64,000 nucleotides of DNA from Druceiella hillmani (GCA_039881145.1 JAYKKI010000066.1:9749001-9813000); one strand, 5' to 3'; positions 1-11,862 are shown, numbered from the stretch's first letter. Translations and numbers: made by a program. The notes: generated by a model from the letters alone, not told the origin.

Positions 1-1322
1 TTATGCATATTTTTGAGTTACGGGATTAATTTTTGAGCACCTACAATTAGTATATCAGCGCTAAGATAGCGAATTAATGGTTAAACTAAACAATGTTAAA
101 ATAAACAATCTTCAACTAAAAAAATATAGTTTTGGCATAATTTTGATTAAAGAGAAATTCATTTCGAATAAATATTTATTTTAGATTTTATTTAGATTTA
201 TTACAGTTGCGATTGTCAAGATTATGTCAGTTCCACCCTCGACTTATCATATGAAACCGTGAAATGACAGGTTTGTTCTAAAATAACTTCGAATTATTCG
301 TTTAATAAAATATAATAACATAATTATAGAAGTAAGGTACGTGTACTAGATATTCAATACAAAACGAAGTGTCTAATGTAACGTTTGACCAATAAGAAGC
401 TCATATAATATCTGTATAAGTAAATACGACAGAAATTTAAATTCATTCTGTTAGAGAGGATGATCCCAAAAGTATCCAAAAAGATACTGATCCTTCGAGT
501 CATTATATAAATATCTTCTCAATTTATCTAAAACCTTTATATATGCTTTAAATTACGATCACGGATTATTTATTCCTGTATTCATAACAATTTAACTTTG
601 CTTGTACTAATTTTAATTAGCTTTTAACACTAAACATTTTTAATATCTCCTAAAACGTATTACAATTGCTACAATTGGTGAAAAACATCCGATGTATTTT
701 GAAATTACCTTTGATAGGTTTACCAGTTTGATATTATTTGATCAAAAACAATTTTCACATTGAGCGAACCGTACTAAAACCCAAATTCCCTAAGAGAAAA
801 TCAGTTCGGTCGTGGCAAGAAAATATTAACCAGGAATTTCCTCATAATTATAATTTGACGGTGTTACGCGAGTTAAGAAATACGTTGTAATTATTCGATC
901 CTTTTATGCGGTAATCACACGTCACGTATTTAGATTCTAATATCCGCCCGAGTACACAAATATGCGGGATATGGTGGGGATATAATTTTGACGTGTCTTC
1001 CATATCCGCTTACCAAATTTTAATTACGCGTTTATAAATTTTAATGTGTATAATGTTTCAGATGCCTGTCATTGGTCATCACGATAACGCTCAGAAAATA
1101 TATGTCGAATCCGTAAGGTCACACCTTCGGGAATATAATCGAGTAATTTCAGTTTCTTAACCGACATATGTCTATTTGCACATTAAAAATATTATTAATC
1201 CATATCTAAACAAGAAAGTTACAAATGCACATTTAAACTTCGAGAACTTGAGGATAAAAATGTATACAAATAATATAATAACATTTAAGCCTTTTTTCGG
1301 TTTACATTGAAATGAAAAAAAA
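1..1322. other. A+T-rich DNA, no gene seen
   Basis: I see no supported gene, RNA gene or repeat boundary here. Short A/T runs and frequent stop codons in all frames fit intergenic or intronic DNA. Around 870 there is a short stretch (GAGTTAAGAAAT) that recurs at about 1749 and 2711 next to repeat R1, so the edge of that family may reach in here. Confidence 0.5.
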
Positions 1323-1560
1323 GTTCGTTATGCACGCTACTATCAAAACCGGCGGAACCAATTTGGTTGCAGTTTTATATGTAGTGCACAAATAGATATA
1401 GTGTATAGATTGATTACGAATGTGATAGATTCATATGTGTGAAACAGATAGGTATATATGTGAAAAGGTTAGGTATATATCGAACCTTATAAAACTTTCC
1501 AGAGATTAGTTTGGGTTAGTATAAAAACCGCAGTTAGTTATAATAATAAAAACAATTTGA
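1323..1560 (+). repeat. Dispersed repeat R1, copy 1
   Basis: The copy begins with a TTCGTTATGCACGCTA block, followed by AACCGGCGGAACCAATTTGG, a GTAGTGCACAAATAGATATA block, and ends with GTATAAAAACCGCAGTTAGT. The same order of blocks recurs at 2437-2740 and, in part, at 1741-2010; the first block also recurs near 3004 and 3147. The wording of the first half (GGCGGAACCGATTT, then TGTAGT and ATAGATAT) resembles noncoding parts of insect Helitrons, which is an inference. No coding capacity is visible. Confidence 0.7.
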
Positions 1561-1586
1561 AATATGAACACTTAATAACGATAGAA

Positions 1587-1739
1587 TCTTTGCTAATATC
1601 CCACCTGAAGATGTTGTAAAACAACGAAACCTAGGTCGTGGTAAAGAAATTAAAGAAAGTAGAAATAATACTACATCACGTAATTTCATTTAATTGTGAA
1701 TAATGAATTTCTACAATATTAACGCCAAATATATTCAAT
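1587..1739 (+). mobile_element. Foldback element arm, copy A
   Basis: This is one arm of a foldback element seen several times in the window. The arm reads from GCTAATATCCCACCTGAAGATG through CGAAACCTAGGTCGTGG, an ACTACATCACGTAATTTCATTTAATTGTG block, and ends in AACGCCAAATATATTCAAT. The complete element at 11995-12326 carries this arm twice in inverted orientation. Here only one arm remains, inserted between R1 copies 1 and 2. No open frame is present; the element is nonautonomous. Confidence 0.75.
1600..1642 (+). ncRNA. Hammerhead-ribozyme-like motif (candidate)
   Basis: Reading 5' to 3': CCAC (1601-1604), core CTGAAGA (1605-1611), one T, GTTGT, loop AAA, ACAAC (1621-1625), GAAAC (1626-1630), CTAG, GTC (1635-1637), GTGG (1638-1641). 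CCAC pairs with GTGG (stem I), GTTGT with ACAAC (stem II), and AC with GT (short stem III). The core fits CUGANGA...GAAA, and GUC would be the cleavage site. The single T between the core and stem II departs from the consensus and could abolish activity. Minimal type I hammerheads with very short stem III are known from Penelope-like retroelements. Activity is inference. Confidence 0.4.
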
Positions 1740-1740
1740 C

Positions 1741-2010
<270 letters not shown>

Positions 2011-2044
2011 AGAAAATTATGTAATTTTATTTGTTAACTATGTT

Positions 2045-2335
2045 CCGGGTTTATTACGGTCAACGCCGACAACTACCAATAGCAAATATTATAAATCACT
2101 TTTAATTTACTACCATCCATTAAGGAGTTTCATTGTTTATCTCCAGAACTCATTATCAGACATTGCTCTGGTAAGTGGTGTAGTTTTTTGCAAAGTAACT
2201 ACCCCTAATAAATATCTCCAATCATATTTGATTTGGTGCCATTTGTTAAGAAATTCAGCCGTCCATTTTCACCCCTCATCATTAGATCATCGTCATATTT
2301 AGATGGGATCACCGCTAAAGTATCATCGGTCCACT
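2045..2335 (-). repeat. Reversed units of the ~128-bp satellite A
   Basis: Read on the minus strand, this is two or so units of the tandem repeat whose main array is at 10310-10960. The block CAACTACCAATAGCAAATAT at 2069 recurs as TAACTACCCCTAATAAATAT at 2197, a spacing of 128 bp. Between them are the complements of the GTAACTACACCA, TCTGATGATGAGTTCTGGAGAT and GAACTCCTTAA blocks of the main array. It is diverged and noncoding. Confidence 0.7.
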
Positions 2336-2436
2336 CGGCAAAGAATTATCATTGAACATGCATAAAAAAGTTTTCGATGAGTTGAGAACTTCCTCCTTTC
2401 TTGAAATCGGTAAAAAATATACGTGAATCACCAATT

Positions 2437-2740
2437 CACCTTCGTTGTGCGCGCTAATATTAAAATTGACGAAACCTATTTGGATGCGGTTTTGTATGTA
2501 GTATATAGATAGATATAATGTTGAGATATACTAGGAGTATGATAAATTTATATGTATAAGAGATAGGTATATGTTTTAAGGGTTAAGTATATATCGAAAC
2601 TTACAAAACATTCTGAAAATTAGTTCGGATTAGTATAAAAACCGTAGTAAGTCAGTTATATTATGACAACAATAATAATGATAGGTATATAACGAACAGT
2701 TAATACCGAGTTAAGAAATGAAAATCAGTTTTATATTAAG
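2437..2740 (+). repeat. Dispersed repeat R1, copy 3
   Basis: It starts CCTTCGTTGTGCGCGCTAATAT and follows the same block order as copy 1, through GTAGTATATAGATAGATATA, AGATAGGTATATG, GTATATATCGAAACTTA, and GGATTAGTATAAAAACCGTAG. It ends with the GAGTTAAGAAATGAAAATCAGTTTTA block that opens copy 2. Its sharper first block (CTTCGTTGTGC) matches 3004 and 3147. Confidence 0.7.
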
Positions 2741-2989
2741 ACTCAAAAACTACGAAAGCGAATAGCGAAAAATAGAAAATGTGAGTTTGTAATATCGAAG
2801 TAAAGTGTGTAGCGCTTTATAATAACTTGTATAATCGTGTTATTTGTAAGCTATAGTATAATCTATACATATAATAAAATTGTAATAAAACTGAGTAGGT
2901 ATGTTGAATCTTTTTAACTAAAATTAAATGCTATCTACTAAAGAACCGCTACTAATCCTAATATAACGGTTTTTAAAATTGTCTGTTTG

Positions 2990-3329
2990 TCTATCTGTAC
3001 ACACCTTCGTTGTGCACACTAATCTTAGCATTGGCTAAACCTATTGAATGCAGCATCAGTGATGTATTTAGATTAACTTTGTGTAATATTTAGGCTTTGA
3101 TTCACTTCAGGCGGTTTGCAAAAAACGTTCTTCTTTAATTTGCGTTTGTTGTGCTCGCTAATATCAGAACCGGCGGAACCGATTTGGCTGCCAACGCCAT
3201 CAATTAGCGTTTTTTAACAAACTCTATGCTCATGCTATTCTGAGAGAAAAGGAAAGAAAAACGTAAAAAAAATTCCAATAACTTTCCTTATTCCGAATTC
3301 TATTTGAACGAAGTCCAGAGTACAGCTAG
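2990..3329 (+). mobile_element. Short nonautonomous Helitron-like element
   Basis: The stretch ends GAACGAAGTCCAGAGTACAGCTAG followed by T, which fits the Helitron 3' terminus (CTRR at 3326-3329, insertion before T). It contains two diverged copies of the CTTCGTTGTGC-CGCTAATAT block (about 3004 and 3147) shared with R1. The 5' end is not certain; I placed it near a GTCTGTTTGTCTATCTGTAC stretch. The 3' hairpin is weak. No coding sequence is present. Confidence 0.5.
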
Positions 3330-3728
3330 TTAATAAATATATTTATGTTATCTTCGTTCATACTTTTGTCCTTGCTTTATTTCGCGTAGTTTTTACTACT
3401 CTTAAATTGATATAAATTTGCGCCGTATTTTATTTTAATAAAATGTGTTTTTCCTTACCATATATTTTCTTATTAATTAACCGCAAAATGTCTTCAGCGA
3501 ATGTGAAAACCGTTTCCGAGATAATCTCTTTCAAAATTTTATGTTAAAAAAAAGTAATTCTTAGCCTCCTTCCTTTCCTAATAATTACGAAATTGTGGCC
3601 AACATCTTCATTGCTATGGACCGATTTTTACCTTGCGAACATATAAATAAAAAAATTTAAATGAAACAAAAGAAAAATGTGAAAGAGAAAAACGGAATGT
3701 AATATCCAAATGTAAAATAGATTTACAT

Positions 3729-3730
<2 letters not shown>

Positions 3731-3770
<40 letters not shown>
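3731..3770. repeat. (TA)n microsatellite
   Basis: About 20 uninterrupted TA units lie in otherwise unannotated A+T-rich DNA. Confidence 0.95.
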
Positions 3771-4019
3771 AACAGGGTATAAATATATTCTAGATTTGTA
3801 TCTAATCCTCGGCTCCACAGGTTCGCACAAACTTACTCCTGATGCCAAAGAGAACCACGTTTGATAAAAGATTAAAAAAATGCAATAAATTCTAATATGA
3901 TGTAAATCACTGCATCAGCAAGCTGTTCACATATAATTTCATTGTCAAATGGCAAAGGCGGCAGATTTGTTTTATGCATAAGGCCATCTATTCAGTGAAT
4001 CGTGTATTATGGATGGTAC

Positions 4020-4520
4020 ATGTATGTACATGTGGGCTAAGTATAGTTTAAAAAAAACTTTCTCTTGGCCGGATATGGAAAGCTCTAACTTTTTTTAAAA
4101 ATCTATGTACATGAATCGAACTTAATGTGCCAAATTATAACAAACGACTGCCGCTTCATGCATTTTTGTTCATTTATATAATTTCTTTGATATTTAAGTT
4201 TTTGAGACAAATACACGGTATTGTGATAAAAAATGCTGCCATTAGTTAGACTCCCAATAGAGTAAAAGGAAATTTTGCATCAAAGTTCACTCTGTAGTTA
4301 TGAAATTATGTCCATTCAATCGAATATAGAGATATGAGAAAAATTATAACCGTAAAAGCTCAATTCCTTCTTAGTGGGTTGTTTTCTTCCTTTTCGCCTG
4401 ATCGTAATTCTTTACTTTTTCACTCAATGTACATTACTTCCACATATAATACTTTATCGCGTTTTAACACTTCATTTATATTTCGTAAAAACATATTTTT
4501 AACGAAATGTTTGCACGTTG
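4020..4520 (+). repeat. Dispersed repeat G, copy 1
   Basis: This diverged repeat has its partner at 54960-55450. Shared blocks in the same order include GGCCGGATATGGAAA / GACCGGATATGAAA, TACCAAATTATAA-like text, TGTAGTTATGAAATTAT, and CGAATATAGAGATATGAGAAAAATTAT followed by CGTAAAAGCTCAATTCCTTCTTAGTG and CTTTTCGCCTGATCGTAATTCTTTAC. A short open frame from 4334 lies entirely within it and is interrupted in the partner, so I do not call it a gene. The family is unidentified. Confidence 0.6.
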
Positions 4521-4559
4521 TTGAGAATACCTAGGATTTAATTTATAAATATAATAATA

Positions 4560-7250
4560 CGAATAGTCCATTAGTCATCAATTAAGCTGCGCAGTTTACT
4601 TTTTATATGGATGTTATTATCCGTTACATAAGAAAAACGTGGTGTTATTAAACGCTTCCGCTTTCTTCGTGAAAAACAGCGGATATCAGTTGAAATACTC
4701 TGAAATCAGTCAATAAATAAAACCGACAACTCCCTGCAATGCACCATACAATCCATTTAAGCAATGACCCCCGATGTCTGTTATATTTTTTGTCACTGCT
4801 GGGTAGAACATGAATCGTAGCGTGTTGTTGTATAACTCCTTTCGATTTTTATAACCTTATATAATTTCACAAAGTATCCGCTTTATAATATAAAAATAAT
4901 TTTAAAAATTCGATATCATTGCAAACAAACAATTAGGCAAACAAACTTTTCCGTTTTACATAAGAGTTCAATAGTAAAATGCCTACAAATAATGATGGTA
5001 ACTGGTTAGCTACTTACCAAAAAATTACAGGTAACTAGTTACCAAAGAAATGTAAATAATCTACATACTTTGGTAAGTTTAGTAATTAAACAGAAATAAA
5101 AAAGTCGTTTCGTCAGTGACTTAATAGCGTTTTATACGTCTTTTTGTATATATGAAGGCAACCGAGAATTAAAAAATACGGATACAATTTATTGCAATTC
5201 CGTCGACCTCAAAAGCACGTTGTATTAACATTTGTTCTCTTTAGTTAGAGAAAAAATATACTAGCTCAAATCATTACATTATTGAATCATACATAGTGTA
5301 ACATAATATACGTATATTGTGTCCAATGAAGATTATTTTGTATCCCGGTTGGAACTCTGTAAATTGTTAATGCGCATTAATTCTCATTTCCGTATGTTTG
5401 AGTTCTTGACAACTATTTAATTTTTGCATTAATTATTTTTGTGTTTAATGGAATCCCTTAGATGTTCGCATGAGATAAGGGCGTAATAGTTATATATACC
5501 ATAGTGAAAAGTCATTTCATTTTATTGGAGACTAATTTGCAAAAAGACGAGGTATTCCCATCTGCTTAAACTTAGGAAGAATGAAAATTTACGAAGAAAA
5601 AAGCAAAGAGGAAAGGAATTCAATTATCGTACGATTATTTAAAATCAACTGCACGACAATATAATAAATTCTGGTATATGTTGTCTAGTTCTGATTAACC
5701 ACATGTTTTCAAACATTCTTTAGACTTTTCAAATTATGATTTTAGTTCATTCAAATTACTAAGGGCACTTCAAACGAAATGAAATAAATGATTTCTGGCA
5801 GCTTGTGACTTGTGCCTTACTAATTTGCACGAACTTTTTAAACATTTATAAGATAATTAATCATAGTGATATGGGGAAGGAAACCTTGTAGTAAGGGATC
5901 TTACTTTTTATGTTTCAAAATGACGTGACTTATAATGTAATATGTTTATCTGGATCGGATTACATAGGCTACCTTTATTATAGTTATCACTATCTAAAAT
6001 ATATTAGTATTGATATGTAAAGTGTGAAAAAACTAAACGCTATTTATGCATAATAGAAGTCTTTAAAAAGGTCATTGAAAGTAAAGTATAATAAGTAATA
6101 TTATTTGCTTTTATTCAATATATATTTTATAACTTAAAAGTCCTCGCTGGATTGTAAAAAACCGTAAAGCACTGTAAAGAACTTATCAGTTTTAATGCGT
6201 GGTATTTTTTAATAAAGATGGGATGTTTCGCTGCGATTTCTAATGTTTTTGTAATATTTGGAGAGGCATGTAGTCATGGTAACCTTGATCTGTACACCAT
6301 AGAAACAAATATCGCCGATAGTCAAGACGACTGTACTATGTATATTCCTAAATTATTTACACACAATAAATGGATTGAAATAAAATATGAAATGGTAACG
6401 GACGTATTAGAATTCGGTGAAAATTCGAATTCACAATGAAGTAATTAAAAATATGCTATACTTCATAAAAATAAAATTTCATATGAATGCTGAAATGGTT
6501 TTTAATTAGATCAATATTAATTTCTAGTATCAAAGTTACCTTCTGTCATGTAGAAATTATAAATAATGCTTCGATAAGTTTACTTGTGTGTGTAACCTCT
6601 GTGTGTAAGTAGTAAACCGTCACATAGAGTGCGAGATGAACTCTGCAGCATTCACCCGTATTTTATGCACTCGTATCAATCAACACAGTTATAACATTTT
6701 TTTCTGTAGAAATAGAGTTACAAAATAATAGAAATTAAAAGTAGGCGCCTTTGAAATGGAGTTATCAAGTTGTTTGGTAACTCAATATTTATCACTAGTC
6801 AGGCTGATGTTTAATCAAAACTATATTTTCTGTCTTATTCGTGATATTTTGTATTATTTTATACTCATTTAAGTTGCATATATTTGAGGCTTTATGTCAA
6901 TTTAAGAAGTGAATAAACAAATCATTTTGATAAATCCAAAAATACATCACATATTTTTATGTTGACTTGACAAAAAATAAAAGATTTTTCAGTTTCTACT
7001 TAATCAATATCTTTACTAATAATAACTCTAATACTCGGACGGATTACGATGAAAATCAGTTTAATATAGAGTCGGAACTCTGCCTTAAACTTATCGATGT
7101 ACAATTTAAATGGTTTAATCGTACTTATGACAAATTGTTTCATATTAATACACTAGGGTTTGAAAATTTAATCAACAAATTTCAATTAGTTTTCTTGAAT
7201 AATTTATAAGAAAGTAGGAAAATTAAAATGAAAATACTTCTTTTCCTTTT
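4560..7250. other. A+T-rich DNA without a supported gene
   Basis: I found no recognisable protein, RNA gene or repeat family here. A 73-codon ATG frame at 6218-6439 and an 80-codon frame at 6967-7209, which opens with TTG, are visible, but neither matches a domain I know and both have the A/T-driven residue mix of the flanks. Confidence 0.4.
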
Positions 7251-7258
7251 GTTAACAT

Positions 7259-7311
7259 TACTCGTCTACTCTTGATATTAGAGTATACTCTATATCAAGA
7301 GTAGACGAGTA
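7259..7311. repeat. Near-perfect 53-bp palindrome
   Basis: The left arm TACTCGTCTACTCTTGATA (7259-7277) is the exact reverse complement of the right arm (7293-7311). The centre TAGAGTATACTCTA is itself a perfect palindrome. One extra T on the left arm is the only break. RNA or single-stranded DNA of this segment would form one ~26-bp hairpin. Confidence 0.9.
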
Positions 7312-7319
7312 TACCGCAT

Positions 7320-9590
7320 GTATAATTGAGAAGTTGCCTATGCGGGGTACAGGCTTTTTAAAATCCCCTCTTTACAAATTGTTGTTAGATTAGTTAGAAC
7401 AGATGTTTTGAAAGAAGCGCTAACATATTATTTCTAAGCAAATAATTATTGTACGTCGTTAAAGAGTTTGTATTAAAGAGTTTAAGGACTGGTATCACGG
7501 TCACTTTCGTTACGAACAAAGTTTATGAATAGAAGAGTTTCATCTTGAATTATAAATTCACATGAAAGAAACTACCCTCATAACCGATATATAGAAAAAG
7601 TGGGGAAAGCAAAAAAATGTGAAGAAGTATCAACATTTTTCAGTCTTAACATTTTTCAGTCTTATTTATATCATTTTTCCATATTTTATTCCATGATTTT
7701 ACCGTATTAATAGTTCTGAATAATAATAAATTACAAATAAATAGAAGCTGGAAATGAAGAGAGGATAAATTATTTTTGCTATTAAACTTCTCTGGTCAAA
7801 CATACATAACTTCAGGCTTACACAATGTAGCATAGGTTACTCTTTCACTAACAATTATGACTATCATTAGGAATCTATATTAAATACATATTGACAAATT
7901 TATCGAAAAGCGATTTATTCAGGAGACACGGCGTGGTTCGTTCGTGCCCAACGAGGTTTGTAAAGCTAGCCTAGAGCAAGTTTTGGAGGACTAAATTCAC
8001 AATAAAAGATAAGGTTTATTTTATACCTATAGATTTACAAATTGATCTGAAAATCACTGAAATGACAAATTCTTTTTAAAACTTTAAACGTATTATTTAA
8101 TGGAAAAATTCATATATTTCTTAACAATGTTAGTTCTACTTAAAACTGTAAAATTTAAAACAAAAATTTAAAATGAAATATTTTTTTATTGCAAAAAACC
8201 TGAAAATTAACGTAAAATTCAAACTTTTAAAAAAACTTTCATACTTTTTTACGTGACGTACATCATATGAATGGAAAAAATAATATGTAATTTTCCTGAA
8301 GATTTATAGACAATCTCTCCTCAATTCAATTTATTTTCTAGCAATCGTCTTTAAAGGTCTTCTTTATTGGAAGTTGGCAATCATTATATATATTCTAATC
8401 TTGGATGTAGCTATTTCAAATATTCCATTTTTTCGAACAGTTAATATGTTTAAAAACAACAGCCCCAAATATTTTCAAGAAACACTGTTGCTTATGCAAT
8501 ATTTGGAAATTACAGAAATTATTTAAACATAATATTAGATAATTCATGGAAACTTATTGAAACATAATATTACATAATTCCTGGAAACACTCAGGAATGG
8601 AATATTGACATTAATTAACCTATGTGATCTTTTCCTAATTTATTAAAAATTAATCAGAGAAATGGACTCAAAAAAGATATTTATACGTAACTTACTAATT
8701 GAAATTCATGATTTTTTCTATCATAATGACAATAAGTGAAACATCATTCCATGCAGATATATTTCCTCAATGACTGAAAGTTTTTATTTCGAATATGGGC
8801 ACTAGAGTTAATTTAGATACATTACAATTACTTTCAGGGTTTCATACCGAAAGCTTCGAATAGAAATCCATTGTTGTACAATTACTGTAAGACCCTTTGT
8901 TGCAGGTTTGTAACTTCAAAAAAATTTAAGGATTTGAATATTATTAACAAAAAAAGTTTCAAATGTAAATTAATATAAGTGAGTGAACTTAATTGAAATA
9001 CAGCCTGAAAGAATTTATAAAAAAATCTATTATATTAGAAATAAGATATAGATTGAACTAAAATTATAAAATTTTTATCGAAATGGCAAAATGACATGAA
9101 AAAAGAAGGTTATATAGAAAACTTTGTTTTGTGGTTAAGAACCATTAAATGAAACACTTGAAAGACTGTCCTTTATAAAAAACCAGGTACCAAATGCTAT
9201 AATATTTACTTTTAATTAAAAGCTATGTAATAATTATTATTACTCCATTGTGCGAAAAGGAGATATGTGCGGGCAATATTGTTGACTGTGCGCGAACGTT
9301 GGGATTTGTAGGGCTACATACACGCCCGGTACATATACAGGTATAAAAAACATTGGTAGGGAACCCCATTGTGCTAGTTCGATTTACACTCAGTTGTTTT
9401 TTTTAATATAGGCACTACTTTTTGAGCACATATTAACTTCTTAATCGATATTTTGCTGACGATTTCTCTTAATAAGACGTTTGTAAGTTTGAAACTAAAA
9501 AAAGTTATTTTCTCTATCAACTTTTCCTTTCTACTCAATTATTGCCACTGCTAACATTTCTTTAGATACACGATGAATACAAAAGTATAT
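7320..9590. other. A+T-rich DNA, no gene seen
   Basis: No coding sequence is recognised. There is a direct duplication AACATTTTTCAGTCTT at about 7641 and 7657, and a diverged ~33-bp duplication (AAACATAATATTA...TGGAAAC) at about 8527 and 8560. A more G+C-rich patch at 9240-9400 holds a TATAAAAA (9342), with GCTAGTTC about 31 bp later and TCAGTT at 9390. This could be a weak promoter or a transposon relic; nothing downstream supports a gene. Confidence 0.35.
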
Positions 9591-9594
9591 AATG

Positions 9595-10045
9595 ATTTAG
9601 AAGGGTCATAAACGTCAGGGAAAATTTTATAAAAATTTATGTAGTATTTTGTAGATTAACATCATAAAGAAAAAAAAAAGAAATGCTCTCGTAATATACA
9701 TAATAATATCTTAGAAAATAATACATAGAATTAGTTAAGAAATATCTGGAAAACTATTCAATACCTGTGCAGCTCCTTACAAACAACAAATCGCTGAATA
9801 CATCAGGTTCATTAAATACGAATCGAGAAGTTCTCAATTATCGTAGCGTGACTGACTCGGATGCTATCATCCCTTGTTCTGTGGGAGAAATAGAAAATTA
9901 ATGTAATATTTGTTTTGAGAATTTCGCGAAGTTGAAATTTGTACACAAACTTGCCGTTTCCGGGTTAATTTAACTTTTCCTTGTGGCTTACTTTTCAAAT
10001 TGACATTTTTTTATTTCCGCTGCCTGTTATTTTTGACGTAACGAA
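9595..10045 (+). repeat. Dispersed repeat H, copy 1
   Basis: The partner is at 50465-50910. Shared blocks in order: CAGGGAAAATTTTATAAA, GAAATGCTCTCGTAATATA, AACAAATCGC, GAAGTTCTCAATTA, CTCGGATGCTATCA, TTAATGTAATATTTGTTTTGAG, GGGTTAATTTAACTTTTCCT and TTTATTTCCGCTGCCTGTTATTTTTGACGTAA. The similarity is clear but diverged, and no open frame is conserved between the copies. The family is not identified. Confidence 0.7.
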
Positions 10046-10309
10046 TTTGGCTTGTATAATACTTGATTATGTAATTAATTTTACAACGTGTATCAATAAT
10101 TTTATGCCAGTGTATTTAAAATGAATATTCAGTAGATTTTCAAATGAGTTATCCCTTCATTTAGCGCTTAATACATTTATCTCACCGACAAAATACATTT
10201 ATCAACCCGATTTTATATACTTATCAATATCAATACTACTATTTGATGATACGGGATTGAAAAGGTTATGTAAGATAATGATTTATAACAGACTTGTTAT
10301 TTGGTGTGG

Positions 10310-10960
10310 TCATATATAAATATGGTGATGAGGTCCGGAAATGAACGATGGAACTCCTCAAATAATGGCAGTAAATCAATTAAGATTTAAGATATTTGCT
10401 ACGGGTAGTTGTTATTTCGCAAAATAACTACACCACATACCAGGTCAAGGTCTGATGATAAATTCTGGATATGAATAGTGAATCTCAATAAGGGATATTA
10501 GTAAACTGTGGTTAAAGATATTTGCTATTAGTAATTGTGACTTTTCAAAATAACTACACCATCGAACAGGTCCGGGTCTGATGATGAGTTCTGGGGACGA
10601 ACAATGGTATTCCTTAACCGATTTTAGTAAATTGAAAGCAATTCAAGATATTTGCTACTGGTAGTTGTTACTTTGGAAAATAATTATACTATTGATTATG
10701 TCAGAGTCTGGTGATGCGTTCTGGAGATAAACAATTGAACTCCTTATCGAATGGTAGCAAATAAAACGTAATTCAAGACATTCACTACTGGTAGTTATTA
10801 CTTTGCAAACTAACTGCACCATCGACCAGAATTCGAATATGGAGAAGGGAACTCCTCAAGTCGTAGTTTTTAATTTGCAAAATCTGGTATTGGACTTCAG
10901 ATATGAAGAACCGAATTCCTCAACGGTTAATAGCTAACTATTGCCGGCTACTGCTTTTGC
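10310..10960 (+). repeat. Satellite A: degenerate ~128-bp tandem array
   Basis: About five diverged units. The GATATTTGCTACGGGTAG anchor occurs at about 10391, 10517, 10647 and 10777 (as GACATTCACT), spacings of 126, 130 and 130 bp. Each unit then has GTTACTTTGCAAAATAACTA, CACCATCGACCAGGTC, GGGTCTGATGATGAGTTCTGG and a GAACTCCTTAA-like block. Reversed units occur at 2045-2335, so it is a dispersed tandem family rather than a single local duplication. Confidence 0.85.
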
Positions 10961-11119
10961 TTCATCTCTATGTGTTGTTGGTAATTAATTTTAGATAAAG
11001 AGGACATAATCTACATATTAGCTGTTGCCCGTCACTATTAATAATCATTCAATATTCTTAGGAACAAAACAATTATGATGATTAATCTAAATATATTAAA
11101 CAATAAAAATTGTGAAATA

Positions 11120-11120
<1 letters not shown>

Positions 11121-11165
<45 letters not shown>
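11121..11165. repeat. (TA)n microsatellite
   Basis: About 20 TA units occur in a row. The frame read across it on the minus strand is a run of Tyr-Ile and has no coding meaning. Confidence 0.95.
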
Positions 11166-11334
11166 GTATTTATTGTGTACTTGTATTTACTAAATTCCCC
11201 TCCGCCCAAAAAAGAGACATGATTACCGCAGTCATACTCTAGGAACAAAAATTGTTCCATCTCGTTATGCTTTATTTTTAATAAATTTCTCATTTTTAAA
11301 ATAAAACAATATCACAAACTAATATATTCTACAA

Positions 11335-11680
11335 CTAGCAAAATACCCGGCAGGGGCTTGCCAGGTCTTCGTCAAGCTTCCATTGCCCATACAGTAAAAA
11401 GGTATAAACTTCTAATTAAAACGTTAACTAACAGCATCGTTGTAAATCAGAATTGATTCGAACAACCAAGCAAACTATTTATACAAATAATTTACCGAGT
11501 ACTGTTTGATACTCCTTTAATGTTATGTAGTCAAACACGGTTATAGAAATGACTTTGTAACTTAAACGATTGTACCTAATTCGATTTGATATTGTCAAGT
11601 TGAATGTATAATAGACTTAACCTTAGATTTTATTTATTTTTGTCGAAAATATTATTTAGGTTTTATGGATTTCATTCACA
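11335..11680 (-). mobile_element. Helitron-like 3' end, copy 1 (minus strand)
   Basis: On the minus strand the segment ends CCTGGCA-AGCCCC-TGCCGGG-TATTTTG-CTAG followed by T. That is a 7-bp hairpin ending 11 nt before a CTRR terminus, as expected of a Helitron 3' end, with insertion between G11335 and A11334 on the plus strand. The next ~330 bp match the copy at 51767-52105 (shared GTAGTCAAACACGG, ATTGTACCTAATTCGATTTGATA and ATGTATAATAGACTTAAC blocks). No coding region is visible, so it is a nonautonomous or truncated copy. Confidence 0.7.
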
Positions 11681-11862
11681 GTTTAAGTAGGAATAATAAG
11701 ACTAGTTGTATTTATTCTCTGGGTTTCATTAAACTATGTCATTATAAAACTGAAATAATTCTCTATAATAAAGCACCAAATAAAAAAAATAGATTATGTT
11801 TTCCTTGTTTTTATGAGAGTAGCATGAGAAACAATCCTTGATATCGCAATACACATATGTGT

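Noticed and set aside
6218..6439. 73-codon ATG frame beginning MGCFAAISNV
   Set aside because: Less biased than most frames here and preceded by a T-rich stretch ending in AAAG, so an exon was considered. There is no family match, no clear splice acceptor AG and no neighbouring exon.
9342..9392. TATAAAAA followed by TCAGTT as a core promoter
   Set aside because: The spacing from TATA to TCAGTT is about 50 bp, longer than the usual ~30 bp, and no gene follows. Mentioned only within the 7320-9590 entry.
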